From NCBI RefSeq assembly GCF_025024155.1, contig NW_026251827.1, forward strand, positions 1 through 64,000: a stretch of 64,000 nt of DNA, given 5' to 3'. A program made the position numbers and the translations under genes. Of this stretch, positions 20,982 through 32,692 are shown piece by piece. The first letter of the stretch is position 1; each line of letters begins with the position of its first letter. The DNA comes from Gamsiella multidivaricata. Taxonomy: Eukaryota > Mortierellomycota > Mortierellomycetes > Mortierellales > Mortierellaceae. The notes beneath the pieces were generated by a model. That model saw only the letters and a list, made by a program, of their open reading frames with translations. It was not told where the DNA came from and did no database searches.

Positions 20982-21146
20982 AAAAAAAAAAACGCAGGTC
21001 AGGGCGCAAACATTCTACTGGCGGTTGCGGCTTGGACAGAGAAAATTATTTTTTTCTAGGCTCTCCTTCAGGTCGCCCCTTTCACACTCGGTCAAGAACG
21101 ATTAGATCTCTCTCCTCTCTTTGTCAACTCATTTGTTCAAAACACC

Positions 21147-22407
21147 ATGTCCGAATCAACCTCCAAGCGGGTCAAGGTCCCCAAGCCGGAAAAGAAAAAG
21201 TCCTCCACCACTAGCGCCGTATCCTCAGATCACTCCTCAGCCAACGATACCACAGCAACAACAACAACAACAACAGACGACGCCTTGATCAACATCCCGG
21301 CTATCAAGAAAAAGAAGGAGCGCCACGTCAAGACCGAGACCGATATTGCTGCGAAACAGGAACGTAAGAAACTTCGCAAGGAAGCGGAGCAACTCAAGAA
21401 GGAGGCCCAGTTGGCCAAGAAGGGACTGGTAGCACAAAAGACCGCGATCCAGAACAAGACCCCGAAATGGAAACAGTTTTTGAAGAACACGACTGAGGCT
21501 GATAATGCAGAGCAATTGAAGGATACTACCTATAAGGTCAAGGGCGACGATGGATCGGATGAGGAGGAGGACGGAAGTGATAGCGATGACGATACAAAGG
21601 AGAAGAACAAAAAGAGCAAGAGGAAGGCAGACAAGCAAGCAGAGGTCGGTTCTTCAAAGAGCAAAAAGAGCAAGAGCAAGCATGAGAACAACGCTGCACT
21701 CACTGCATTAGACACCTCGACACCAGGCAAGTACCATTTTGGAACAGAAGGTTCTCTCACAGTTCCTGGGACTGAAACTTGACTTGTTGGTCCCATGTCT
21801 AACCAGACACACTGCTGTCACCAACTCTTTTTAGGCCTGGCATACCTGGTAGAATGGAAGAGATCAAAGGACACATGGAAGTTTCAAAAGCTCCGACAAG
21901 TATGGCTTCTCAACCACATGTACGACGACAAGGAAATACCCAGCACCCATTGGAACATCTTTCTGGACTATATTCACGATCTGAAAGGCGCCGCCAGGAA
22001 CGTAAGTCCTCTGCGATATGAACAATATATCACCTTGTCAATGTTCGCCAGGATTCGCATGGAACTGGAGCTAGAACTAGAACTAGAACTAGAACTAACT
22101 GAGGGCACATTTATATGCTATCCCTATCTGTTAGTCTACCATCCAAGATGCCAAGAAGATCGTCGAAGCCCCAGAACCCGAAGACTCCAAGGAAGACGAA
22201 GAGAAAGAGAACGGCACAACAGAGGACAAGGGTGAGGACGAGGAAATGAAGGATGCCAGCACAGAAGATTCGACAGTGTCAACGATCCCATTGAGCGAAG
22301 AAGAAAAGGCGGCAGAGGAAGCGGCAGAGCAGGCTAAAGTCGAGGCTAAGAGGGCGGCAGAGGTCAAGGCATCAAGAGCATTGGACGTCCTGCGGGTTCT
22401 GGCATAG
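21147..22407 (+). CDS. WKF-domain protein (C7orf50-like), probably nucleolar
   Basis: Three exons: 21147-21726, 21835-22001, 22135-22407; 339 aa. The N-terminal 190 residues are Lys/Ser/Asp-rich with nuclear-localisation-like KKKK clusters and an acidic SDEEEDGSDSDDD stretch. Exon 2 encodes the WKF domain (LAYLVEWKRSKDTWKFQKLR, then WLLNHMYD), characteristic of human C7orf50 relatives. The C-terminus is an acidic and Ala/Glu helix. C7orf50-type proteins are nucleolar and linked to ribosome biogenesis, with no precise biochemical role known. Intron 1 begins with GC, not GT (CAG|GCAAGT), and ends with TTTTTAG; only this donor keeps phase into the WKF domain. Intron 2 holds a CTAGAA hexamer repeat. 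Confidence 0.9.
22067..22099. repeat. (CTAGAA)n repeat in WKF intron 2
   Basis: About five near-perfect AGAACT units ending in ctaactga, which could serve as the branch site. Confidence 0.8.
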
Positions 22408-22702
22408 TGGCCCCTCGTCGAACGCCCTATCAGCTCTCCTTTCTGCATCATCTCCTTCACCAAAGCCAGCATAACCACTTTACAGCCATGCATTCTTAAT
22501 AAATAGAAAAACTGCACTCGCATTTGATATCCTACGTACTTGATCCAAATGGTTGCCCTCACCCTCCCTTCATATATAAAAAAAAATGTTGAGATCACAA
22601 CAAACATGGTAGTCACATTTTAACGCGCCTTCATGCTCTGAACTCTACCAAACTCTTGCTCTGGCTCATTCCCTCCTACTTCTTCAGCATCACATAAAAA
22701 CC

Positions 22703-23516
22703 ATGGACAGAAAGCGAGTTCCAGGCCCCGAACTGAGCGTGGCTCCCTTGGTGGAGTACCCTCTCGACCATAAGCGATGGACACCACAGGACGAAACACG
22801 CCATGACCCTAAGCGACAGCTCGAAGATATGCGGCCAATCTGTAAGTTCGACTCTCTGCCGGCGAGGGAGGGAGAGGGAAACAAGGCAAACAACAACCAC
22901 AACTACGAGCGTTTCTACCAACAACGGGCGTTTTTTTTGTCCATTTGGGGCATGGTGAAACGTTTGGGACCTCACTTCTTTTCCCCACTGCAGAAACGAC
23001 TGGTTCTAAATGACCCGTTCATATGGATGGGGGAGACATTACTTTCTTACGCAAATTCACACAAAATCACACTGCATAGATCTGAAGACAGGATTGATCA
23101 GCCAAGCAAACGGATCTGCATATATCGAGCTCGAAAAGACGAAGCTCGCCTGTGGAGTGTAAGATCCCCTCCCGTCTTTGTTTCTTCAATAAATACAATC
23201 GACGGCTCTGCCTCAGCTCATTGTTCAATTACTCCACGAAGGACTTACCCTCTAAATCGTCTAATGGCGTAGGTATGGACCAAGACCAGCAAAGAGAACA
23301 GGAGTCTTCAGCGGAAAGGGCACCCTAAACTGCGAGATCAAGTTTGCGACCTTCTCTTGTGCCAAGCGCCGAAGCAACATCAGGGTAAACACCCTTTTCT
23401 CTTTCTCCTCCGTCTCCTTTTCGTTCACTGTCGTTCCAACCGTATCAACTCTTGTCGTATTGGGTCTTGTCAACTAACACCCATGTCCATATCCATACTC
23501 ATCTCCTAACAACAAT

Positions 23517-23557
<41 letters not shown>

Positions 23558-24196
23558 AAATACAGGACCCACAAGAAAGAGAGCTCTCTCAAATCCTAAC
23601 TCAGGCTTTAACACCCGCCGTGCGTCTGGATCTCCTCCCCAAATCCGCTATCGACGTCTTCATCACAGTCCTCGAATCCGACGGTTGGGGATCCTGTCTC
23701 GCCGCAGCCATCACAGCGGCCTCCGCAGCCCTGGCCCATGCGGGAATCGAGATGTTGGACCTCGTCGCAGGATGCTCGGCCTCGTATATTCAAACGGGAT
23801 CAATATCATCATCGGGATCGACCTCAATAGGAGCACCGCAGATCTTTATGGATGCTGATCTGGAAGAAGAAAAGTATGAGCAGGGCGCGATCGTCTTGGC
23901 TTACATGCCCTCCTTGAACGAGGTCACCCATGTCCTCCAGAGCGGGAAGGCTGAAGGATCGATCATTTCACAGGTGAGGACCGGAAAAAAAAAAACAAAA
24001 GAGAGAGTCATGGGGCGCATGATGGATTAATGCGTACGATATAACTGACAATCCTGGGGGCCATTTTTTTTCTCTCTTTTCTGACGAACGACCATAGTCT
24101 GTTGAACATTGCGTAGAATCATGCAACAAGATCTACGCGGTTATGCACCACGCTCTGCTGGAATCCATCAACGAGAACAACGCCTCCCACCAATAA
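22703..24196 (+). CDS. MTR3: Exosome core subunit Mtr3/EXOSC6 (RNase PH fold)
   Basis: Five exons: 22703-22841, 23080-23158, 23273-23384, 23566-23973, 24098-24196; 278 aa, all phases consistent. Conserved features in order: MRPIYLKTGL (across intron 1), ANGSAYIELEKTK, CGVYGPRPAKR (across intron 2), LNCEIKFATFSC, and the second half with DVFITVLESDGW and LAAAITAASAALAHAG. These are hallmarks of the RNase PH-like ring subunits and fit Mtr3/EXOSC6 best. It forms part of the catalytically inert six-subunit ring of the nuclear and cytoplasmic RNA exosome. Intron 3 carries an (AAC)n repeat immediately before its acceptor. The gene converges on SNF4 across a 34-nt T run. Confidence 0.92.
23521..23557. 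repeat. (AAC)n microsatellite in MTR3 intron 3
   Basis: About twelve AAC units end a few bases before the AAATACAG acceptor, leaving an intron with no usual pyrimidine tract. Confidence 0.9.
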
Positions 24197-24343
24197 CACA
24201 GCATAGCGCAATAACCTGCGGACGCCAGGAGCATCTTAGAATGGTTCATGCAAGAGGCGGCAGCAGGAATGGAAAAGACCATCAAATAAAACAATCATTA
24301 TTAACGAATATCATTGAAATCGTCTTTTTTGTATGCCAGGGTG

Positions 24344-24344
<1 letters not shown>

Positions 24345-24378
<34 letters not shown>
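24345..24378. repeat. T34 homopolymer between convergent MTR3 and SNF4
   Basis: Uninterrupted T run lying between the two stop codons (24196 and 24423). Confidence 0.9.
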
Positions 24379-24380
<2 letters not shown>

Positions 24381-24422
24381 CCCGCGCAGTGCAAAAGAAT
24401 GTCCTGTTCGATATGTTTCCTC

Positions 24423-26480
24423 TTATGCTTCATTATTATCGTCCGAGGACGCTTCCTTAAGTGAATCTCCCTCCACTGCTGCGACATCATCCGCAGCTCC
24501 CTCGTCGGATATCCTCTTTTCTGTCTTCTCAGCCTTCGGCTCTGGCGTACCTCCAATCAGGTATCGCATAATATCCGACAGACTGACGATGCCCTTCAGT
24601 TTGTTCCCGCTATCGACCACAATCAACCGATGAACTTGTGATTTGCGGATCGTCCCAAAGATCGACGAGAGACTATCGTTCAGAGTACATGTGTGGACGC
24701 CCGCGAAATCATCCGGTCGACGGAGCAATGCTTCTGCGACGCAAAGGTCCAAATCTCTGTATACGCCCGCCTTGACTAATGTCTATGTGCGTCGAATGAC
24801 CAAAAAAAAAAATTCAATTGACATAGATTCCAAGTTAGTCGCTCTATTCAGCCTCCTCTGGTTGCTGCTCTTCGATAGGACACTTTGAGGGCATAAAAGT
24901 AAATTGGATTTTTTTTTTTTTTTTTTTTTACCATGACATCCACCGTCTCAAAGACGTTCAACACGACGCCTTCCTCATCCACGATCGGGACCGAGGATAT
25001 CCTCCGCTTCACAAACATGTCAATCACGGACATCACAGGCGTTGACAGATCAGCGACAGCCAGGTCCGTATAGATCCCAATTTTGAGTTCCGATAAAGGT
25101 TGCCGTAACGTCTTTTCGTCCTGATAGTTCACGGCGATAAACTTGAGGATCCGATACTGTGTCAGCACCGATACGATCATTTCCTCTCCTGTCTCTGAAT
25201 CCACATCCACTAGCGGCAGTCGGTGGGCTCTCGACTCAACCAAGAGTTGACAGGCGTCGTATAGAGATTGAAGTGGGTGTAATGAGAACAGCTCCGGTGG
25301 TGGTACTCCAATGACCTTTTCGACATCTGCAAGGAATAAAAAAGATGAAAAAATGAACGGCGACAGCAATGTTAGTTACCACTGCATTCACTTGAATTCC
25401 TTTAGAACTGCCCATCGCCATCCCTGGGGAATTGAATTACCTCTGAGTTGAGATATCTGGAACTGGTCCATTTCACGAATGGCTGCCGTGTAAGATGAAT
25501 GCGAGTAATAAAACTGGATCAAATTGATAAAATCTGTCGCCGTCAACATTCCCGCAAACTTGCGCTTTGTCGAATCCCACAAGGGCGCCGAGACAATATC
25601 TAAAAAAAATTGTAAGAGCAAAAAAAAAAATGAGAGGCCACCAAAAAAGTCAGTCAGTCAGTCAGTCAGTCATCTTCGAAACGAGCATTAATAAGTCCCC
25701 CCTTGCCAAAAATAAAGATCTCTCACACATACTATACTGCATCAAGACCGAGAGCGCCTTCTTAACCAGCAAAGTCGTGTCCAACACAATCTGTCGATAA
25801 CTAACCGGCAGCACATCATAAGCCGAATGTTGCTTCAGGAACGACTCCATCACCGCCTGAGTTCCCTGCAATGTCTCCGTATCCTTCTTCTTGCGCCAGG
25901 CGGAGTACGATGCCACAGGATCGATATTCTCCGTCGCTGGCCCATCCACAGGCGCAGCTAACAAGGCTATCGTTGCCGCAGTCGATCCCGGATCGGTCGT
26001 TGCTGCTGGCACCATCAACGACTCTGTATCGACTGAAACATTTCCTGTGGTCCCATAGTTTACGCTGTTGCTGCTGTTGCTCTTGTTGAGCGCCGTCGTT
26101 AATGTTGAAGAGGGCTGGATGGGCACCAGATGCGATGATGACGAAGACGATAGTCGCTGCTCGTCTGAATCAGATAACTGTGCAGCGGATGATGTGCACG
26201 GCGACGATACTGACGGTGATAGCACTGAGGAGTTCTCCGCAAGAAATGAAGTCGTGTTCATATTTGGCGACTCTTGGTGCGCAAAATAGTCTACCGGTGC
26301 TGCAGGGTCCTGGGTATCTGCCTCCGTCGCCGCTGGGCCTCGAGAATTGACCCCAGCGCCTGTTGCAGACTGAGTAGCTGCATCTCCAGCTTCTGTCGCA
26401 GTTGTGTGCAACGAGGCGCCTGCCAGCCCCGAGGCCAAGGCATCGTCCTTGCTGTCCTGGTTCTCTTCGGGGCCACCCAT
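24423..26480 (-). CDS. SNF4: SNF1/AMPK gamma subunit Snf4 with long N-terminal extension
   Basis: Four exons: 26480-25733, 25599-25441, 25326-24932, 24782-24423; 553 aa. The first about 215 residues are a low-complexity Ala/Ser/Thr region absent from the 322-aa yeast protein. Four CBS repeats follow: VSAPLWDSTKRKFAGMLTATDF (CBS1), the HRLPLVDVDSETGE block (CBS2), ISSVPIVDEEGVVLNVFE (CBS3), and VHRLIVVDSGNKLKGIVSLSD (CBS4). The last 40 residues are acidic. The protein binds adenine nucleotides in the energy-sensing SNF1 kinase complex. Intron 1 contains a CTGA repeat with multiple branch-site matches. Intron 3 begins GTAAAA followed by about 20 A. The ATG at 26480 was preferred because upstream in-frame sequence looks like leader. 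Confidence 0.93.
25648..25673. repeat. (AGTC)n microsatellite in SNF4 intron 1
   Basis: Six units; on the SNF4 sense strand it reads as repeated CTGAC. Confidence 0.9.
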
Positions 26481-26918
26481 GAGGATGGAATGAGATGTCG
26501 AGTGGCGGTAGTCTCCGGGTCCTGCCTGGTTTTTCCTGGGGGATGAATTGCTGTGTAGACTCTGTTGGGGGCGGCGAGGGCAGCTTGCAGGGTTTGTTTG
26601 TTTGCTGGGTTGGTTGAATGAGTGGGTGTGAAAGCAAAGGGCGGTGCGTCGGCAATCGACCACAGGGTCCTCAGCTTGAATCCACCCCAGCAAATATGAC
26701 CAGAGTTGGGGTGTATCGGTGTATCAGTGCGCACGCGCTTATTCGCTTATTTCCTGTCAAAGTTGGCTCGTGCTCTCAACGCGTGTCTGCTTCAATGCCG
26801 ATAGCACCATCCGACAGTAGCTTCCCTTGCAATCGGCTTTGACAAGGCTCTCGATGCTATTTTTTATTTTTTCTTTGTCTATGAACATGTTTGTTAAAGT
26901 CATAATAAGGCTGTTCGT
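26481..26918. other. Intergenic: SNF4 leader/promoter and 3' flank of MGM1
   Basis: A (TTTG)n-like stretch lies at about 26593-26607. No further coding signal is supported. Confidence 0.5.
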
Positions 26919-29900
26919 TTACCATTTGCGAGCCCTGGCCTCCTCCTGGCGTCGCACTAGGTAGTTCAACTTCTCCCACACCTCCTCCAGCTTCATCCGC
27001 CTGTCCATCAGCTGCAGGTGTCGCCCCACCGAAGGGTTCTCTCTCGCGAACTTCTCCATCGCTTCCTGCCCAGTCTTGACTCCTAGGCGGCTATCAATCA
27101 TCCTCGGCAGCTGGAACACAAATTCGTTCATCAGCTCTACCTGAATGAACATCACGCTCGTGTACGCCAGCTTCTCAGAGACCATCGCCAGGAACGCCTC
27201 GGGGCACTGTGTCTTGTTCTTCGAGCTCCTGCACGTCTTGGACTTCAATGCCGACAGTCGGTATTTCAAGATCAACGCACGGTCCCGGAGTGAGAGGGCC
27301 TCGCGAGCCTTGACCAACAGCTTGGGGTTGTAGTGTGGTCGTGTTGCTGCCTCCAATTCGTCCTCGTCCTCCAATGAATGCTCCTCCACGGCTGCACCCT
27401 CATTCTCGTCTTCATGTTCGCTGTGTGATTCTTTTGATTCAGAGGTCTGGTTGCTGTCCTCTTTGGAACTAAGATGTTCTTCCAAATGCAGACGAGGGTT
27501 CGACTCACGTAACTTGGCAACGGCCTCGCGACGTTGTGACCTCCTGGCCTCCTCTCGGTCGAATTCAATCACATAGTTGATGGCCTTGCGCAACTTCTTG
27601 GTTCCGACTGTCGTCTTGATCTTGGTTAATGCCTCTTCACACATCTCCAGTTCCTTCTGCAGCAATACGACGGCGCGCTTGACGCCTTCAGTCCACTCGC
27701 TATCGGTGCACTCCACTTCGTACTTGAACGGCTTGATCGTATTCTCGACCTGATCCGCGGTCGCCTGGCTTCGACTACTGAGGATCTCATGTGTCATCGA
27801 CTTGATGGTCTCTGCTGCATCCGGGTGATAATTAAACGGTTCTGCCTCCGCAAGCTGCTCCATGGTCCTAGACAGAATGTCGACGACACGCTGAGTTGTT
27901 TGACGGCCCACTCCTGATTTTGTTAAGGCAGATGATGCCAGGTCGAGCTGTAGGTCCCAGTATAGTCGATCCTCCTCTGCTGCCGAGTCCAGTTGCGAGA
28001 GTTCGCTGATCCTCGGGTCGGACCAGTATCTCTGAGCACAAGTATCGAGCATCCGCTGCTCCAGCATGTGTCGAATCTCGAGTCGGACCTGGGGCTTACC
28101 AAAGGCTTTTGTAAAATCCTTGAACCTATGCTTCAACTTGTCGACAGACTCGGCCACGTATGATTCGGCGCTCATCCTTTGATCGTTGTACTCGACCTTG
28201 AACTGGTATCGGGTCTCGTCCAACTCCTTCTGAACAGCCTTAATAATCGAGCCCAGATTCGAGCCCATGTTCTCCTCTAATACATCCATCAGTTTTCGGC
28301 GCAGCGTTCCAGTGCCGACAGCGACACCCCTCTGGCTGAATTGGTAGGCGCTTCGGAAATACGCATCCTCGGTCTTAATCACAGCCTGGGTCATGTTGTC
28401 CTTCTTGTCGCCTGTGGGCGCCTTGCAGACTACACCGATGTATCCTAGATGAAGAGGATAATCTTGATTCCTTAAAATGGCCACCCCACGGTCCGGTTCG
28501 ACGAGATCCATCTTGGTGATAACGCCGATTGTTCGTAACCCCAGGGGATCAACCTTTCGACTGCTACGGAGCGCCTCTGAATTGGCCAAGTCGACATCTG
28601 CAGCGCAGACTGCTAAGATGATGTTGGGTTCCTGGATGTATTTTTCGCACAGTTCAGAGATCTTCTCCTTGAGCGAAAGGGGCTGGTTCTTTGACGTGAT
28701 CTGGATGTAGCCGGGCAGGTCGATTAGGGTCAGGTCGGGAATATTAGGCGAGTAGATGCGGAGTTCGATCGGTTTGGATGAGACACACTCGGATTCGGGA
28801 ACTGCCATGTTGAGGTCCTTAAGTGTTTGCTGAACGCGTTTAAAGTCGTGCACCTTGCCCAGGCCTAGAGCTGGGAATTCTCCGTACTCTTCTTTCGAGT
28901 GTGGCGTGTGGATGAGGGTGAGTTCGATAGGTCGTCGCGTCACCATGTTTGCGCCCCTAAGAAAAAAGATAGCCATAAGTGTCAGAGATACAACCCACCG
29001 TCAAAGCCGAGCCATATCTGCACGAAGCAGAAAATAACATTGCAACTTACTTGGGCAAGAACTCATGTCCAACGATAGCCTCTAGAACTGAGCTCTTTCC
29101 AGAGCTCTGACTGCCGATGACGACGATGCTTGGCAGCTTCAGGGTATTATTGTGGTCGATAGAATTAAGGACATTGCGGACCTCAATCAACTTTTTCGTC
29201 AACAGCATAAAGTCGCCGTCGTGTGGTGGGATTCCTGAGGGTCGAGGGCTATCCTGCTCCTCGCTCCTTGATTTAGCCAATGCTGCGGCAGCTGCAGCGG
29301 CAGCTGCAGCTGCAGTCTCCCTGTTGTGCTGAGGGTCCTCGTCATTATTGTTATTATTGTTGTTACCTCCTGAAGACCTGCGAATAGAATGTGGCTCTTC
29401 CTCAGCATCGACTCTGTTGGAACGACTTTCGTCTACCATGGCCGACTTTTCATCCAGGCTTGATCTTCGGAAAAGTGGTGCTAGAAAATCGGGCAGCGAT
29501 AGCTCTGGCAAATGGACATCATTCACCGTGGATTTCACCGAGGTGACGAGATCCTTGACATCCTCTGCAAGTCCCATTGCCCAGTTCGTGCCCTTGTTAG
29601 ACAGTTCTAATCCGAACAATGATAGACATGACCAGATGCGTCAATAGCTGCTGTGAAAGAAAAATATATCGTATTTTGTAAAGATGTCTTCGAATGGAGA
29701 CAATATCTTACCTGTGACTTTGTACTGAGCATATGAAAGACCTGCCAAACTTGCTGTGAGGGCACCCATGGGTAATCGAAGGGCATGCATTACGAAGCGC
29801 GGTGCGGCCGTTGCGGCAATCCCGCGCCGAGCCATAAGATTGCCCCGTCGTGTACGATAGAACTGTAGGGCGGATTGGCGGCGAGGAATGGTGAACGGAG

Positions 29901-30222
29901 TGCTAGCCGCGATGTATCGTGGAGGGCGGTTGTTAATAGTGGAGAAGGCTCGGGAGACCAGGCGAGATCCGGTCGCGACAGAGAGCAGACGCATGCGACC
30001 TGAGCCGTTGAGACCGCTGGTGCTGTTGAATGGAGGACGCATTCCTGCTGGGTTCCTGGCCGACATATTGGCTGTGGTGGTCGCGGTGCGAGGGGCGGTT
30101 CGGAGGACTGCTGCTGTGGATAGGAGACGAGGAGCTGGGTGAGCCCAAGGGCGCTGAAGCCTGGTCATAGCGGAGACGGCCTTGCCTGCAGCAGGTGCGT
30201 CTGCAAGCAGCCTCGAGATCAT
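26919..30222 (-). CDS. MGM1: Mitochondrial dynamin-like GTPase Mgm1/OPA1
   Basis: Three exons: 30222-29712, 29606-29051, 28956-26919; 1034 aa. The N-terminus is an Arg/Ser/Ala-rich mitochondrial presequence ([19 protein letters not shown]), then a membrane segment ([16 protein letters not shown]) at about 150-165. A linker contains Asn7 and Ala12 tracts. The GTPase domain has G1 [10 protein letters not shown] (about 335), switch [13 protein letters not shown]3 DLPG and G4 TKMD. A middle and GED-like region ends the protein. Both introns fall in phase; the second splits [11 protein letters not shown]. Mgm1 fuses inner mitochondrial membranes and maintains cristae; family members are cut in the membrane region to give long and short forms. 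An acidic Ser/Glu insert is present at about residues 860-900. Confidence 0.94.
29281..29320. repeat. (GCAGCT)n encoding poly-Ala in Mgm1
   Basis: About twelve Ala codons in a row in the linker between the membrane segment and the GTPase domain. Confidence 0.85.
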
Positions 30223-30911
30223 TGGGAGACAAACGAGGAGTGGAACAAAAGAGTGATTCGTGAGAGGGTGAGTGTGTCAATGGAATAGGAAGAAGTGTAG
30301 AGTCGTGATGGTCGATCAAAAGGTGCAATGGATGGATGGCGGGAGGGGGAGGAAGGAGAGGAGTATCTTTCCTCTGCAGAAACCGCATGGCACCCACATA
30401 GTCCGCATAAGGAATTTTTTTCTTCTCGCAATGAGCGCATGGATCGGGAAGAGGCAGTCGTCGATCTCCGCTTTCAGGCGACCTGTCAGGTGACGGTCTT
30501 GGGAAGTGGAGAGAGGACCAGCATCCTCGGAATGTTCGCCGGAGAGCCACTTTTACACACTGAAACCCAGACTAGTTGGCCCTATCGCGTTCTTGCTGTC
30601 AGGAGACAGTAACGCGTCGTGGTACGAAGGACACCGACGTAAACAGGGTATGCAGCTCCATATCATCTTTGCATCGTAAAATGTACATGACTTTGGGCAG
30701 ATTTGTGGGATAATCATGGGAAGAAGGAGGAATGTAGAGGCGTGAGGGTGGTAGGAAGAGCGCATGGATAGAAAATGTACATGATAGCGATGTATGATAG
30801 ATCAAGTTGCAATTGCTGTTACATTTATTCCAAGAGTGAAGGATGCAGATATGGACAGGGAGAAAAAACAAGTCGCAGGATCTCATTTGTTGGCAGCAAA
30901 GATTGCTGCTC
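30223..30911. other. Intergenic: MGM1 leader/promoter and GLO2 3' flank
   Basis: The proximal 330 bp are GA-rich on the plus strand (CT-rich leader of MGM1). No gene is seen. Confidence 0.5.
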
Positions 30912-32438
30912 CTATTTGAAGTTGTTCTTGAGTTCACGCAAAACATGCATGACATCGATCGGGTCTGTCTTGCCCGTGAATGCCTGCAGTGATGGCTCGC
31001 TAAGAGACGAAGAGAAATAGGACAGTTAAATCCATTATTCACTGCTGGGGGGGGAGGGTTTAAAGAAAATGAAGCCGAGAGCGCAAATGCTACATTATAC
31101 GTCAAGAAGATCAAGAAGACTTACTTGACGCGAAGGAATGGGTTGCAGAGCAGCTCCTCACCAATGGTGCCGGGTACGGTGACAGTGACGCTCTCGTCCA
31201 TGCACCATTGGAGTTTCTGGGCCACATGAGGGTTTTCCGGCTCAACGTGCTGTGCAAACTTGAGATTCGCCTTTGTGTACTCATGGCCACAGTAAACCTT
31301 GGTCTCCACGGGCAGCGTCGCCAGGATATGGAGTAAGCTGTTGTACATGTCCGCCGCCGTACCCTCGAAGAAGCGTCCGCATCCACCTAAATGATAATCG
31401 AGTTAGTTAGTTAGTTATTTCGTTTTCGTTTCTGTTCAGTAATGTCATTGCAAATAATTTCATCCGCAGGCCATCCATGCCCATGTCCAGTGTATCAACG
31501 CGTCCCGTACTCATTTTTCCCTCATCCACACTTACTCAAGAAGAGAGTATCTCCGGTAAAGACGGCACGATCAGCTCCATCCTTGACATAGTAGCTAACA
31601 CTGCCCTTGGTGTGGCAATGCGTCCAGAGTGCCTGGACAGTCAACGATCCGACCTTAAATTCTTCCTTGTCCTTCACAACATAATTGATTTCAGGAATCC
31701 TGGCATCGGCACCGAAGACTGCCAATCCAGGCTTCTTGGCGATCAACTCGACGTTGCCACCAGCGTGATCCCAGTGGTGATGTGTGCAGAGGACCGAGGT
31801 CAGCTTGGCGCCCAGATGTTGGAGGATGTGCATCAGCTTCTGAGGCTGAACTGGATCGACCACAGCTGCCTCGGATGTCTTCTCGTCGAGGATGATGTAC
31901 GAGTAATTATCTGCAAAGAGGTGTAAAAAGAAGAAAATGGAAATCGCGGTCAGTATATTTCCTGTTTGATGCTCTGACTGCATCAGATAAAGGAAAGTCG
32001 ATTGCTTGTAGGAAAAGAAGTATGATAGAACAGCACGCACTGCGCATTCTAGAGTCCATTTGCCCAGCATAGAATTGTACACTAGTCTTTGCTATCGCGC
32101 CCTATGGACATCAACCGAACCCTAGTGCCTGTCAATATCATATAGTCGTACGTACCTTCAAGAGCTGGAACTGGAATGACGCGCATGGTGGAATGAGCTG
32201 TGGTGGAAAACTGATGCAAAGACAAGTTTGAGGATGGAGTGATTCGGTGCGCAGATCTGGAAGAGGTGACGAGTGAGTTGCCTAATGATAAGGAGGGTTT
32301 TGTTTTTCGAGTAAAGGTCGAGAAGGCGGACAAGGTCGAGCTGGATAAACTGGAGGTGTGAAGTGTTCGTCTGGCCGTGAGGATGCGGTAGGCAGCAGAG
32401 GTATTGGAGGAAGAAAAGGCAGTGCGTAACGAAGACAT
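30912..32438 (-). CDS. GLO2: Glyoxalase II (hydroxyacylglutathione hydrolase), probably dual-targeted
   Basis: Four exons: 32438-32156, 31910-31536, 31386-31125, 30999-30912; 335 aa. The metallo-beta-lactamase motif THHHWDH is at residues 137-143, followed by GDTLFLSGCGRFFEGT (across intron 2) and CGHEYT, all typical of glyoxalase II. It hydrolyses S-lactoylglutathione to lactate and glutathione using a binuclear metal site. The first 84 residues are Ser/Thr/Arg-rich and look like a mitochondrial presequence. An internal Met85 begins MRVIPVPALEDN, the usual start of cytosolic enzymes, so two forms from one gene are likely. A heat-shock-element-like array lies just upstream. Confidence 0.93.
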
Positions 32439-32494
32439 AGGAAGCAGCGGGGTGGTGCCGAATGGGAGATGTCGTCTTTATCTGGAAAAAGGTG

Positions 32495-32532
32495 TTCCGG
32501 AGAACGTTCCAAAAACGAACGTTCAAATGGAA
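32495..32532. promoter_or_regulatory. Heat-shock-element-like TTC/GAA array upstream of GLO2
   Basis: Units: TTC 32495-32497, GAA 32502-32504, TTC 32507-32509, GAA 32517-32519, TTC 32522-32524, GAA 32530-32532. Two are perfect GAAnnTTC palindromes (GAACGTTC). The array lies 57-94 bp before the GLO2 ATG. HSF control is inferred. Confidence 0.4.
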
Positions 32533-32692
32533 CGTCTTATTTTCTACGCCCTTTTTAAACGACGCCACTAACTGCCTGCATTTTCCCGCGCCTTTTCTGG
32601 CCCTCCTTCAAGAGTACAGAGCAAGAGAGTCTATGATTGGACATGGATATAGACATAGAGCGATGATTCTTCAATAAAGGTGCTGGTTCTAT

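Larger units (their letters stand above)
19644..21146. other. 1.5 kb gene-poor stretch with two weak small ORFs
   Basis: Contains an A22 run at about 19751-19773, the weak ORFs at 19849-20127 and 20386-20628, and the WKF-gene promoter with two ACGCGT elements (20969-20981). No transposon, tRNA or known family was recognised. Confidence 0.5.
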
